Assembly: GCF_002078505.1 (NCBI RefSeq)
Contig: NZ_LUAV01000037.1
Span: forward strand, 1 to 64,000
Direction: 5' to 3'
Length of the DNA stretch: 64,000 bases
Source: Ensifer aridi
Lineage (GTDB): Bacteria > Pseudomonadota > Alphaproteobacteria > Rhizobiales > Rhizobiaceae
Part shown: in pieces, positions 40,750-49,962 of the stretch
Position numbering within the stretch: position 1 is the first letter of the stretch
How the letters are laid out: the number at the start of each line of letters is the position of its first letter
Translations under genes and position numbers: made by a program
The notes under the pieces: generated by a model
Database searches by the model: none
What the model was told of the DNA's origin: nothing
Seen by the model: only the letters and a program-made list of their open reading frames with translations

Positions 40750-41628
40750 TCAGCGCCCCCTAACGCGTAAGAGCTGGTATTGCAGTACCGAGACGGTGAC
40801 GATGATCAGGAACAGGAAGACCGCGACAGCCGAGCCGAGCCCGCCATGGTTCAGGCGAAACGCCTCGCGATAGACGAGCTGGAGCAGCACATAAGTCGAG
40901 TTGAAAGGGCCGCCTTCCGTCATCAGGTAAACCTGGTCGAAGATCTTCAATTGCAGGATCAATTGCAGCGTTAACACGAGCGCGGTGACAGGCCAGATCA
41001 GCGGCCACGTGATCCGGCGGAAGCATTGCCAGCGTGTCGCGCCGTCCAGCATCGCCGCCTCGTAGTAGTCTGCCGGGATGTTGCGCAATCCGGCGATGAA
41101 GAGCAGCAGATTGAAGCCGTTCGTCCACCACACCGTGACGAGCGCCACCATCGGCATCGCCCAGATGGGATCACGAAAGACGCTGATGCGCCGGCCGGTG
41201 AAGAGTTCGATCACGTATCGGGCAATACCGAATTGCTGATCGAGCACCCACTCCCAGATCTGGGTCACGACCGACACCGGGAGAATATAGGGCAGGAAGA
41301 AAAGCACCAGCACGAGGCTCTGCAGCCAGCCTTTAAGGCGCACGACCATCAGCGCCAGGCCGAGGCCGACCAATGTGTTCGGCACCACCGTCAGAAGGAC
41401 GAAGTAGCCGGTGTTCCACACCGAGGTGAAGAAGAGCTTCTGATTGAGCAGCTTCAGATAATTGGCGAAACCGATCCACCGGCCGTCGCCGATCAGCGGC
41501 GCGTCGGTGAAGCTCAAGGCGAACATCTTGTAGACGGGATAGGCGAAAACCGTCAGATAAGTGATCACGAATGGCGCGATCATCAAAACGGCGGTCAGCG
41601 TCTTGGTCCGTCTCTCGCTCGTCAGCAC
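40750..41628 (-). CDS. CUT1 sugar ABC importer permease (MalF/AraP type)
   Basis: A 292-residue inner-membrane permease. The EAA loop is YEAAMLDGATRWQCFRRITWPLI. I chose GTG 41628 because GGAGG lies nine bases upstream. A GTG at 41697, which touches the stop of the binding-protein gene, would add 23 residues that do not resemble the family's N-terminus. It acts with the permease at 39922 and the ATPase at 43103. Confidence 0.9.
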   Translation of the reverse strand: MLTSERRTKTLTAVLMIAPFVITYLTVFAYPVYKMFALSFTDAPLIGDGRWIGFANYLKLLNQKLFFTSVWNTGYFVLLTVVPNTLVGLGLALMVVRLKGWLQSLVLVLFFLPYILPVSVVTQIWEWVLDQQFGIARYVIELFTGRRISVFRDPIWAMPMVALVTVWWTNGFNLLLFIAGLRNIPADYYEAAMLDGATRWQCFRRITWPLIWPVTALVLTLQLILQLKIFDQVYLMTEGGPFNSTYVLLQLVYREAFRLNHGGLGSAVAVFLFLIIVTVSVLQYQLLRVRGR

Positions 41629-41696
41629 CGCAATAGTCCTCCCGTTTGGCGTCCGGATGGACCGGCCGGCGGGGCCAACCGGTCCGTGGAGTGTCA

Positions 41697-42965
41697 CTAC
41701 ATCTGGCCCTGCAGTTCCTCGCGCATCTGCTCGATGGCATCCGCGGGATCGAGCTGACCGTTCAGTGCGGGGACGACGAAGTTCTGCGTTGCCTCGTAAA
41801 TAGGTCCACCGACGCCGGCGAGCGGCGAGACGGGATCGAAGACGGCGGTGTCGGCGAGCTTGACGTAGGTCGCATTCGGCTGCATCGCCTTGAACTCGGC
41901 GCTTTCGGTCACCGGTTTATAGGCCGGGATGTGACCGGCGCCCGCCCAGGAGAGGCTGTGCTCGTTCATCCAGGCGATGATCTGAAGCACGGCCTTCAGC
42001 TTCTCGGGCGTGATCGGCTTCACGTCGCTATGCGGCACGGCAAAGGCGTGGGAGTCCGCCCAGGTGGCCGCCTGACCCATCAGCACGGGGATCTGAATGG
42101 CGCCCCACTCGAAACCGAGATTGCCGTTCTTCTCAAGGTCCACCATCGTCGGCACTTCCCACACGCCGTTGATGTGCATCGCCGCCTTGCCCGAGGTGAA
42201 GAGCGCGATCGAAGCCTCGTAGGAGATGAGTTGCGGCGAATAGCCGGACGATACCCAATTCGCCATCGTCGTCAGCGCTTTGACGCCGGTGTCTCCAGGC
42301 AGGATCTCCTCGCCTTCGATGAATTTCCCGCCCTGCTGGGAAATGAGCGTGTAGAAGACCCGCCACATCGAGCCGCCTTCGTCGGTGTGCAGCGAAAGCG
42401 GGTACTGGACCTTGCCTGTCGCCTTGATCTTCTCAAGCGCGGCGTTGAAATTGTCCACGCCATCCAGCCCCTTCGGCAGACCGTCGTCGCCGAGCAGACC
42501 CGCTTCCTTGAGGATATTCTTGTTGTAGTAGAGCACTATGGAATGGACGTCGAAGGGAATGCCGTAGACCTTGCCGTCGGCCAAGGCCGAATTCCAGCTC
42601 GCTTCGACATAGTTCTCCTTCTTGATGCCGGCCGCGGCGAGCTCTTCAGGTGCGAGCGGCCGCAGAACGCCCGATGGAATCGCGAGGGGGAAGCGCGACA
42701 AATGATAGGTCATGATGTCGGGCTGCTGGCCGACGGCCGCCGCCGTCTGAACCTTGCTATAGAAGGGGACACCCCACTCGAGCGTGGTCGCGTTGATGCG
42801 AATGTCCGGATGGGTATCGTTGAACTCCTTGATGAGGGCCTTCATGCGGACACCGTCGCCGCCGCTCAAGAAGTCCCACCAGGTGATATCGGTTTGCGCA
42901 TAAGCGCCTGCCGAGGGCAGGATCGCCAGCGCACCAGCAAAGGCAAGTCTCAGTAGCTTCTTCAC
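41697..42965 (-). CDS. CUT1 sugar-binding protein of the arabinoside operon
   Basis: A 422-residue exported solute-binding protein (family 1). The signal peptide ends GAYA. Segments such as ITWWDFLSGGDGVRMKALIKEF, YGIPFDVHSIVLYYNKNIL and AAMHINGVWEVPTM are typical of binding proteins for plant-derived oligosaccharides. The gap before it (42966-43102) holds a small hairpin and a palindrome (43087-43101). The GH51 gene in the run suggests arabino-oligosaccharides as ligand; that is inference. Confidence 0.92.
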   Translation of the reverse strand: MKKLLRLAFAGALAILPSAGAYAQTDITWWDFLSGGDGVRMKALIKEFNDTHPDIRINATTLEWGVPFYSKVQTAAAVGQQPDIMTYHLSRFPLAIPSGVLRPLAPEELAAAGIKKENYVEASWNSALADGKVYGIPFDVHSIVLYYNKNILKEAGLLGDDGLPKGLDGVDNFNAALEKIKATGKVQYPLSLHTDEGGSMWRVFYTLISQQGGKFIEGEEILPGDTGVKALTTMANWVSSGYSPQLISYEASIALFTSGKAAMHINGVWEVPTMVDLEKNGNLGFEWGAIQIPVLMGQAATWADSHAFAVPHSDVKPITPEKLKAVLQIIAWMNEHSLSWAGAGHIPAYKPVTESAEFKAMQPNATYVKLADTAVFDPVSPLAGVGGPIYEATQNFVVPALNGQLDPADAIEQMREELQGQM

Positions 42966-43027
42966 GTCTCTCTCCTCCTGTCATGACGCTCCAAGTCCCG
43001 CGGCTCGCGCCGCATTCCTCCCCTGCC

Positions 43028-43045
43028 CGGACGTCCTCTCGTCCG
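43028..43045. other. Small hairpin upstream of the binding-protein gene
   Basis: CGGACG (43028-43033) and CGTCCG (43040-43045) form a 6-base stem with a 6-base loop, within a larger CCCGG/CCGGG frame. It lies between the ATPase and binding-protein genes. The role is unknown. Confidence 0.35.
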
Positions 43046-43086
43046 AAGCCCGGGTATGCTTCCGGTGGCTGGCAATTGCGTTCTCA

Positions 43087-43101
43087 ATCCGAATTTCGGA
43101 T
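43087..43101. promoter_or_regulatory. Perfect palindrome upstream of the binding-protein gene
   Basis: ATCCGAATTTCGGAT is a perfect 7+7 palindrome around one T, immediately after the ATPase stop. It could be an operator for an internal promoter of the binding-protein and permease genes. Confidence 0.45.
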
Positions 43102-43102
43102 A

Positions 43103-44191
43103 TCAACGCAGCCGGACACCTCGATCGCCGAAAGCGAACAGCTCTTCGGGTGCTAGGGTGAGACGGATCGGCTGCTTGGGTTGCGGCCTCTCCTCGCCGC
43201 GGCATTCGATCGTCATCTCCTCGCCCGTCGCTGTCAGCGCGTGCAAATAGCCGGTCCCGCCCAATTCCTCGATGAACTCGGCCGTGGCGCTCAAAGGGAT
43301 GCCTCCCTCCCGCGCGCCGAGCGCGATATGCTCCGGCCGCACACCGACAAATATCTGTTCGCCGGCGGGCAGGCCGGCCTTTGCCGGGATTTCGAACGGA
43401 ATACCGGGCGCGTCGTCGAGCTCGATCGTGAGTCTGCCGCTCGCGCCGGCGGCAACCCGAGCCCTGAGGAAATTCATCCCCGGCGAGCCGATGAAGCCCG
43501 CAACGAACATATTGTCGGGGTTGCGATAGAGCTCGAGAGGCGCGCCGACCTGCTGGACCACGCCCCCTTTCAGGACGACGATCTTGTCGGCGAGCGTCAT
43601 GGCTTCCACCTGATCATGGGTGACGTAGACCATGGTTGCGCCGATCTGGCGGTGCAGACGGGCGATTTCCATGCGCATCTTTACCCTGAGTTCGGCGTCG
43701 AGATTGGAAAGCGGCTCATCGAAGAGGAAGACGCGGGGCTCACGAACGATCGCCCGCCCGATCGCCACGCGCTGACGCTGGCCGCCGGAAAGCTGGCTCG
43801 GCTTGTGGGCCAGATAGTCCGAGAGCCGGAGAATCTCCGCGGCCGCCCTGACCTTCTTCTCGATTTCCGCCTTCGGCCGCCTCGCAATCGAGAGGCTGAA
43901 GGCCATGTTGTCGAAGACGGAGAGATGCGGATAGAGGGCGTAGGACTGGAAGACCATGGCGACGCCGCGCTTCGAGGCTTCCCTGTGGGTGACGTCCTCC
44001 GCATCGATACTGATCTCCCCGCCCGTCGTCTCCTCAAGCCCGGCGATCATGCGGAGCAGCGTGGATTTCCCGCAGCCGGACGGGCCGACGAAGACGGCGA
44101 ACTCGCCCTGCTCGATTTCGATGTCGACGTCGTGGATCACCTTCACGGCGCCGAACGACTTGCTGACGCCGGTCAATTTGATTCCGGACAT
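43103..44191 (-). CDS. CUT1 sugar ABC importer ATPase (MsmK/UgpC type)
   Basis: A 362-residue ATPase. Walker A is GPSGCGKST, the signature LSGGQRQRVAIGRAI and Walker B FLFDEPLSNLDA. The C-terminal regulatory domain includes VGVRPEHIALG. ATG 44191 has GGGGAGG upstream. It follows the GH51 gene by 63 bases and precedes the binding-protein gene, so the order in this run is hydrolase, ATPase, binding protein, permeases, regulator. Confidence 0.92.
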   Translation of the reverse strand: MSGIKLTGVSKSFGAVKVIHDVDIEIEQGEFAVFVGPSGCGKSTLLRMIAGLEETTGGEISIDAEDVTHREASKRGVAMVFQSYALYPHLSVFDNMAFSLSIARRPKAEIEKKVRAAAEILRLSDYLAHKPSQLSGGQRQRVAIGRAIVREPRVFLFDEPLSNLDAELRVKMRMEIARLHRQIGATMVYVTHDQVEAMTLADKIVVLKGGVVQQVGAPLELYRNPDNMFVAGFIGSPGMNFLRARVAAGASGRLTIELDDAPGIPFEIPAKAGLPAGEQIFVGVRPEHIALGAREGGIPLSATAEFIEELGGTGYLHALTATGEEMTIECRGEERPQPKQPIRLTLAPEELFAFGDRGVRLR

Positions 44192-44254
44192 TAGACCTCC
44201 CCGATGGTGATGCCGGTCCGGGGCCGCTCCTCCAGCAGCCCCAAACCGAGCCGC

Positions 44255-45775
44255 TCAAGCGGAAGCGACGGAAATGAGGACGAAGTGATAGGACTTTGGC
44301 GGCAACGAGCCGACGAGCGCGCCTGCATCGTCGATCGTCAGCTCTCTTCCCGGCTTCGGCACGATGCGGTTCTGATCCTCGACCGAGTTGCGCGCCTTGA
44401 GGTCGTCGCCGGCGAGCATCTGATGCTGCACGATCTTTGTCCCCTTGAAGCCCTGGAGGTCGATGGTGAGGCCGAGAGGCTCGTCGAGGCTGCGGTTGAC
44501 AGCGAAGACGGCGATCGATTTGCCGTCCTCCTGCAGCACCGCGGAGAGATCGAGGTAAGGCACGTCCTGAGCGATGTCGCAATCATAGGTGGGGCCTGCC
44601 TGCGCCACGGTGAGGGCCGTGCCGCGCCCGTATTTCGAGGCATATTGGAGCGGATAGTAGATCGACTGGCGCCAGGCGGGTCCGCCGGCCTTGGTCAGGA
44701 TGGGCGCGATGACGTTGACCAGCTGCGCCATGCAGGCGATCTTGACCCGGTCGGAGCGGCGGATGAAGACGTTCAGCAGCGACCCGACAAAGATCGCGTC
44801 CTCGAGATTGTAGAGTTCTTCGAGGAGCGGTGGCGCTTCCGGCCAGTCCCAATTGGCGATGCGCTCGCCGTCCTCCTTGCGGTCGTGGTACCAGACGTTC
44901 CACTCATCGAAGCAGATTTTCACGTCGCGTTTGGACCGCTTCTTCGCCTTGATGTAATCAATGACGCCGCCGATCGTGACGATGTAGCGGTCGAGATCGA
45001 TGGCCTTGGCGTAGTAGTTGAGCGTGTCCTGCTCCTCATTGCCGAAGTATTTGTGCAGCGAGATATAGTCGACACTGTCATAGCTCGCATCGAGGACGGT
45101 CGCCTCCCATTCCGGATAGGTCTTCATCTTGTCGTTCGAGGAGCCGCAAACCACGGTCTCAAGCGTCTTGTCGAAATACTTGAAAGCCTTGCTGACCTCG
45201 TTTGCGAGATGGCCATATTCGGCGGCGCTCTTGTGGCCCACCTGCCATGGCCCGTCCATCTCGTTGCCGAGGCACCAGATGCGCACATTATGCGGCTCCT
45301 TGTAGCCGTGCTTGGCGCGCAGATCGCTCCAGTAAGTGCCGCCCGGATGGTTGCAGTATTCCAGGAAGTTGCGGGCGTCATCGAGGCCGCGCGAGCCGAG
45401 ATTCATCGCCAGCATCATCTCGGTCCCCGCAAGCTTTGCCCAATCGGCAAATTCGTTGACGCCGATCTGGTTGGTCTCCCGCGTACGCCAGGCAAGATCG
45501 AGCCGTACCGGGCGTTCCGACCGCGGCCCAATGCCGTCCTCCCAACGATAGGCGGAAACAAAATTGCCGCCGGGATAGCGCACGATCGGCATGTCGAGGT
45601 CGCGCACCATCTCGAGCACATCTGTACGAAAGCCGTCCTTATCCGCTTTCTCGTGGCCGGGCTCGTAGATGCCGGTATAGACCGCACGGCCCATGTGCTC
45701 CAGGAAGGAGCCATAAACCCGCTTGTCGACAGTCGAGATGGTGTATTCCCGGTTAAGGGTCGCTTTCGCTCGCAT
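44255..45775 (-). CDS. GH51 alpha-L-arabinofuranosidase
   Basis: A 506-residue glycoside hydrolase family 51 enzyme. The acid/base is Glu172 in IWCLGNEMDGPWQ and the nucleophile Glu291 in KICFDEWNVWY; the early PIVRYPGGNFVSAYRWEDGIGP is also a GH51 hallmark. There is no signal peptide, so it acts in the cytoplasm, removing arabinofuranose from imported oligosaccharides. It heads the minus-strand run with a CUT1 importer and a winged-helix regulator, together forming an arabinan or arabinoxylan fragment utilisation unit. ATG 45775 has GAGGAA upstream. Confidence 0.95.
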   Translation of the reverse strand: MRAKATLNREYTISTVDKRVYGSFLEHMGRAVYTGIYEPGHEKADKDGFRTDVLEMVRDLDMPIVRYPGGNFVSAYRWEDGIGPRSERPVRLDLAWRTRETNQIGVNEFADWAKLAGTEMMLAMNLGSRGLDDARNFLEYCNHPGGTYWSDLRAKHGYKEPHNVRIWCLGNEMDGPWQVGHKSAAEYGHLANEVSKAFKYFDKTLETVVCGSSNDKMKTYPEWEATVLDASYDSVDYISLHKYFGNEEQDTLNYYAKAIDLDRYIVTIGGVIDYIKAKKRSKRDVKICFDEWNVWYHDRKEDGERIANWDWPEAPPLLEELYNLEDAIFVGSLLNVFIRRSDRVKIACMAQLVNVIAPILTKAGGPAWRQSIYYPLQYASKYGRGTALTVAQAGPTYDCDIAQDVPYLDLSAVLQEDGKSIAVFAVNRSLDEPLGLTIDLQGFKGTKIVQHQMLAGDDLKARNSVEDQNRIVPKPGRELTIDDAGALVGSLPPKSYHFVLISVASA

Positions 45776-46136
45776 GGGTTTCCTCGTTTATTGAATTCGA
45801 TTTTGGCCGAAGCTAAACTGGATGATCTTTTATTTCAACGATTTTGTTTAATATCACAAAATCCGATATGAACGCCATGTGGGCGCATGAAAGAGATATT
45901 CCAAGCGGTTTCGGATGATCGCGTTTTTTCGCACCCGCGCCGCCTCGGTCGCCCCGCCTTTCATGGCGCGGAACGATCCTTCACCTCGCCGATTAGGCAA
46001 CAGGTCCGGCTTCCAACGGTCGATTGTCTATGGCGGCCGCGCCTGTCATCATGGGCCGCGACCTGTCGCGAAGATGGCGATTGCCGCCTCCCAAGGGACA
46101 CCCCGCGACGTCGCAGCATGACGGAGCATATCGCTC
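45776..46136. other. Divergent intergenic region with an AT-rich promoter
   Basis: About 360 bases between the GH51 gene and the site-2 protease gene. The first 100 bases are AT-rich and hold the inverted repeat at 45840-45863. The remainder shows only weak chance frames. Confidence 0.5.
45840..45863. promoter_or_regulatory. Inverted repeat upstream of the GH51 operon
   Basis: GATTTTGT (45840-45847) and ACAAAATC (45856-45863) are perfect 8-base inverted arms separated by TTAATATC, 65 to 88 bases before the GH51 start. A related half-site, GATTTTGG, lies at about 45799. It is a candidate operator for the winged-helix regulator at 38855-39775. Confidence 0.6.
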
Positions 46137-47258
46137 ATGGCTTGGTCCTTCAGAATTGGAACGATCGCCGGCACGGCGCTACGCGTGCACGTGACATTTG
46201 CGCTGCTGCTCGTCTGGATCTGGCTGATGCACTACCGGATCGGAGGCACACCGGCGGCAATCGAGGGCATCGCCTTCGTGATCGCCGTCTTCGTCTGCGT
46301 CGTGCTGCACGAATTTGGTCATATCGCCGCCGCCCGCCGTTTCGGCATCAAGACGCCGGATATCACGCTTCTTCCGATCGGCGGAGTCGCCCGGCTCGAG
46401 CGCATGCCGGAAAAGCCCGGCGAGGAATTCGTGATCGCCATCGCCGGTCCACTGGTGAACGTCGCCATCGCCGGGGTGCTCTTCATCATGCTCGGCAGCT
46501 CGGTCGGGATGGAGCAGATGGAAGGGGTCGAAGATCCTCAAAGGAGCTTCCTCGGAAGGCTTGCCGGGGTCAATGTCTTCCTCGTCCTGTTCAACATGAT
46601 CCCGGCCTTTCCGATGGATGGTGGCCGAGTGCTCAGGGCGGCGCTCGCTTCGTGGCTTTCCTGGTCGCGCGCCACACAGATCGCGGCCATGATCGGCCAG
46701 GGCCTTGCCTTCGTCTTCGGCTTCGTCGGCCTGTTCTACAATCCATTGCTGATCTTCATCGCCATCTTCGTCTATCTCGCCGCGACGGCCGAGGCGCAGA
46801 ACGCGCAGATCCGCGAGATCTCCGGCAGCGTCATGATCGCCGATGTGATGGTCACCGAGTTCGCGAGTCTCGACCGATCCGCGACCATCGACGATGCGAT
46901 CGAGACGTTGCTGGCGACCACGCAGCGTGAGTTCCCGGTCGTCGATGCAGCCGGCCATTTCGAGGGTCTGCTGACGCGCGACGATATGATCCGCACCTTG
47001 AAGGAGAAAGGCCCGACAACGCCGGTCGTCTCCGCCATGCGCCGCGACATACCGACGATCCATCACCGCAAGCGCCTCGAGGAGAGCCTGCGGCTCATGC
47101 AGGAGTCCGGTTCACCGGCCGTCGCGGTTCTCGACAGTGCGGACCGCCTCATCGGGCTGATGACCCATGAGACGATCGGCGAGATGATGATGGTGCGCGC
47201 CGCCGCTGCGGGCCGCTTCCGCTTCGGCCATTTGCGCCAGACCGGAAGCCGCGGCTGA
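46137..47258 (+). CDS. Site-2-type membrane metalloprotease with CBS domains
   Basis: A 373-residue M50 family protease in the inner membrane. The zinc motif HEFGH (His58, Glu59, His62) is in the second hydrophobic segment and the third ligand is in NMIPAFPMDGG (Asp161). After the membrane part (about residues 1-225) come two CBS units (about 230-345), which usually bind adenine nucleotides or S-adenosylmethionine. Its targets are unknown; such proteases cleave membrane-bound proteins such as anti-sigma factors. It is the first of several unrelated genes between the arabinoside and epimerase regions. All catalytic residues are intact. Confidence 0.93.
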   Translation: MAWSFRIGTIAGTALRVHVTFALLLVWIWLMHYRIGGTPAAIEGIAFVIAVFVCVVLHEFGHIAAARRFGIKTPDITLLPIGGVARLERMPEKPGEEFVIAIAGPLVNVAIAGVLFIMLGSSVGMEQMEGVEDPQRSFLGRLAGVNVFLVLFNMIPAFPMDGGRVLRAALASWLSWSRATQIAAMIGQGLAFVFGFVGLFYNPLLIFIAIFVYLAATAEAQNAQIREISGSVMIADVMVTEFASLDRSATIDDAIETLLATTQREFPVVDAAGHFEGLLTRDDMIRTLKEKGPTTPVVSAMRRDIPTIHHRKRLEESLRLMQESGSPAVAVLDSADRLIGLMTHETIGEMMMVRAAAAGRFRFGHLRQTGSRG

Positions 47259-47331
47259 GCCCGACGGCGGATGGAACCGAATCCGCATTGTGGAGTTCGG
47301 CCGATAGCTGAAGCACAATCGGATCGACATC

Positions 47332-47832
47332 ATGCTCGTGACGGTAGAAGTTCTCACGATCGTACTAGTCGCGACCGCAACGGCGCTCGCCCTTGCCCAT
47401 GCGCTCGAATGGCCGGGCAAATTGCGATTGCAGAAGGACCAGTACCTGGCGGTTCAGGCGATCTACTACCCGGGTTTCACGATCGGCGGCGCAGCGGAGC
47501 CGGCAGCGCTGCTCCTGACGGCCATCCTTCTCCTTTTGACTCCGGCCGGAACGCCCGGTTCCTGGCTGATCGCAGCCGCTCTCGTCGGAATGCTGGCGAT
47601 GCATGCGACCTATTGGATACTGGCGCATCCGGTGAACAATTTCTGGCTCAAGGACACGAGGCTCGAAGGGGCGGGCGCGCGCTTCTTTGCCGTCGGCGCC
47701 TCACGCGGCTCTGACGAAAAGGGGGGCGAGGACTGGACCGCATTGCGTGATCGCTGGGAGTGGTCGCATGTCGTACGGGCGGCGCTCGGCCTGATCAGCC
47801 TCATCCTGATCGCGACGGCCATAGCGCTCTGA
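47332..47832 (+). CDS. Membrane protein of unknown function (DUF1772-like)
   Basis: A 166-residue protein with about four hydrophobic segments (residues 1-24, 55-72, 79-97 and 146-166) and the pattern ILAHPVNNFWLKDTRL between the third and fourth, followed by WTALRDRWEWSHVVRA. This resembles the DUF1772 (anthrone oxygenase-like) family, but I am not sure of the assignment. It converges on the gene at 47952-48437, which looks like a second member. Confidence 0.65.
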   Translation: MLVTVEVLTIVLVATATALALAHALEWPGKLRLQKDQYLAVQAIYYPGFTIGGAAEPAALLLTAILLLLTPAGTPGSWLIAAALVGMLAMHATYWILAHPVNNFWLKDTRLEGAGARFFAVGASRGSDEKGGEDWTALRDRWEWSHVVRAALGLISLILIATAIAL

Positions 47833-47951
47833 GGGGAGCCCTCGTCCGCCATGATCGGTACGCCAGGAACCATGAAGACTCGCCAATCCCGAATTCCCCG
47901 CTCTCTGCCACCGTATCGTCGACTCGCAGAGGCAGGAATATCCCGATCGAA

Positions 47952-48437
47952 CTAAGGCGACCCGCTTGCCAGGCGCGGCGCCAGGAGGGCGAGCGCGATT
48001 GACGCGAAACCCATGACCTTCGCTGCCGCGACGACCATGTGGCCGGTTTCCCATCTGAGGCGCACGGCCTCGAAATCGGGCGGTATAGGCCCTGGTTTCC
48101 AGGTCGCCAGCAGCGCATTTGCAGGCGCGACAAGCGTCACCCATGCCGCCAGTCCGGCAGCCAAGAGACCTGCGCCGGCAAGGGCGAACCAGAAAGCGGG
48201 CCTCTCGCTGGCGAGCAGATAGGAGAGAAGGGACGCCGCCAATATGGCTCCCAGATCGAGCGGAGCGCCGACCTTCGCAAAGAATGCGAACTGGCCGTTG
48301 AAGACCGTGGCCTCACGCCACAATTCCGGCGACCAAACGAACAGTCGCGGCGGTGCCTCCAGAACATGGGCAAAGGAGGGTCCGAGACTGAGGGCGGCAA
48401 GCAGCAGCGATACCAGACCTGTCAGGTAAACGCCCAT
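47952..48437 (-). CDS. Membrane protein of unknown function (DUF1772-like)
   Basis: A 161-residue protein with about four hydrophobic segments and the loop LVAPANALLATWKPG followed by LRWETGHMVVAAAKVMGF. The placing of Asn and Trp in that loop resembles the protein at 47332-47832, so both may be DUF1772-like. I chose ATG 48437 because AAGGAAGGAG lies just upstream; the longer frame adds 19 residues without that support. Confidence 0.65.
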   Translation of the reverse strand: MGVYLTGLVSLLLAALSLGPSFAHVLEAPPRLFVWSPELWREATVFNGQFAFFAKVGAPLDLGAILAASLLSYLLASERPAFWFALAGAGLLAAGLAAWVTLVAPANALLATWKPGPIPPDFEAVRLRWETGHMVVAAAKVMGFASIALALLAPRLASGSP

Positions 48438-48644
48438 TGCTCCTTCCTTCGCGACCTGCGGTAGCAGGAACCTAGAACCGCAATACTCGTCCAATGTTCC
48501 GGGGAACGTCTTGTGCCATGCGGCTCTCCTAAACCGGGCCGAGCGGACATCCGCGGCGACGGCTCACGGAATGTTGTTGAACGCCGTCTTCATTGCGGCC
48601 GCGATTGCCCCGATATTGATCTCTCGGTGAACGGAGATCGGTCC

Positions 48645-49892
48645 ATGCACTTGAAGACGTCCGCTACCCTCCTGACGGCATTCCTGCTTTTCGCCATCCC
48701 CAGCCACGGCTTAGGCCGTGATCTGCCGCGTTCTGGCGAGCCGGTCTTCGACCGCGCCGTCGCGCTTGTCGTCGACAACTTTCATGATGCCTCCGCGCTC
48801 GACCGCTTCGGTGCGGCCGTGAGGCGGGAACTGGAGGATGATCCGGTGACGGCGAAAAGCCCGGACGCCCGGGTGGATGCCGCGATCGAGCGCGTCCTCG
48901 CTAGCCTGGACGCGTCGCACACGGCGCGCTTCAAGCCGGACACGATCGACTATTACGAACTCGCCGATATCTTCCGCTATGCCATCCGCCACGATATGAA
49001 GCGGCTGTTCCCCCCGGACGGCGAGGCCAATTATGTTGGCATCGGCATGGTCACGCGGATCGAGAACGGCCTGCGGTTCGTCAGCGACGTCTATGACGGC
49101 TCACCGGCGGACCGCGCCGGCATCCGGGTCGGCGACGAGATCCTTTCGGTCGATGGAGCGCCCTATCGTGAGATTGAATCCTTCCGCAACAAGCGCGGTC
49201 GAAGCGTGGAAATAGCGCTGCGCCGTGATGCGGGCGCGCAACCTTTCACCGTGACCGCCGCCGTCGAACGGCTAAGACCGCTGCGCACGTTCGAGAAGGC
49301 GATCGAGGAGAGCATAGCGGTGAGCGAAAGCGAGGGGCGCCGGATCGGTTACCTGCGTCTCTGGACGCTGTCCGCTCCCGATGGTTTGGAGATCGTCGCT
49401 CGTGAGCTTGCCACCGGCCGTCTCAAGGATACCGACGGCATTATCGTAGACTTGCGCGGCCGTTGGGGTGGCGGCCCACCTGACGCTGCGGAGCTTTTCG
49501 TCGGTGACACCCCGTCCTTCCGGCTGATCCCGCGCAGCGGCAAGGACATCCTTGCCAATGTCCGCTGGCGCCGGCCGGTGGTCGCCATCATCGACGAGGG
49601 TGCGAGAAGCGGCCTCGAACTCTTCGCCTATGCGCTGAAGGCTAACGGCATACCGCTCGTCGGAACGCGGACGGCAGGCGCGCTGCTCGCCGGACGCGCT
49701 TATCTCCTGCCCGACGACAGCCTCCTCGAGGTCGCGGTCTCCGACGCCGTCATCGACGATGGCGTCCGGCTGGAGGGCCACGGCGTCGAGCCCGACGTTA
49801 CCGTCCCCTTCACCCTTCCCTATGCAGCCGGCCGCGACCCGCAGCGCGAAGCAGCCATGGAAGAGATGCGGCGCATTCTCGCCAAGGGCTGA
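48645..49892 (+). CDS. Exported S41-like protease with PDZ domain
   Basis: A 415-residue protein of the C-terminal processing protease (S41) superfamily. It has a signal peptide (residues 1-23), a PDZ domain (about 128-205, with VYDGSPADRAGIRVGDEILSVDG) and the protease core (about 235-400). The catalytic Ser is probably Ser322 in IIDEGARSGLELFAYALK. The lysine that pairs with Ser in CtpA-type enzymes, normally in a TxGKG-type turn, is absent; the turn reads GTRTAGALL. It therefore belongs to a branch with another catalytic set or is weakly active. ATG 48645 has GGAG eight bases upstream. Confidence 0.82.
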   Translation: MHLKTSATLLTAFLLFAIPSHGLGRDLPRSGEPVFDRAVALVVDNFHDASALDRFGAAVRRELEDDPVTAKSPDARVDAAIERVLASLDASHTARFKPDTIDYYELADIFRYAIRHDMKRLFPPDGEANYVGIGMVTRIENGLRFVSDVYDGSPADRAGIRVGDEILSVDGAPYREIESFRNKRGRSVEIALRRDAGAQPFTVTAAVERLRPLRTFEKAIEESIAVSESEGRRIGYLRLWTLSAPDGLEIVARELATGRLKDTDGIIVDLRGRWGGGPPDAAELFVGDTPSFRLIPRSGKDILANVRWRRPVVAIIDEGARSGLELFAYALKANGIPLVGTRTAGALLAGRAYLLPDDSLLEVAVSDAVIDDGVRLEGHGVEPDVTVPFTLPYAAGRDPQREAAMEEMRRILAKG

Positions 49893-49962
49893 CATGCGCT
49901 CGATTGCCTTGCGTTTTACATGAATACGGGCAGGTCTTCACATATCGCTTCAGGCCGATCCG

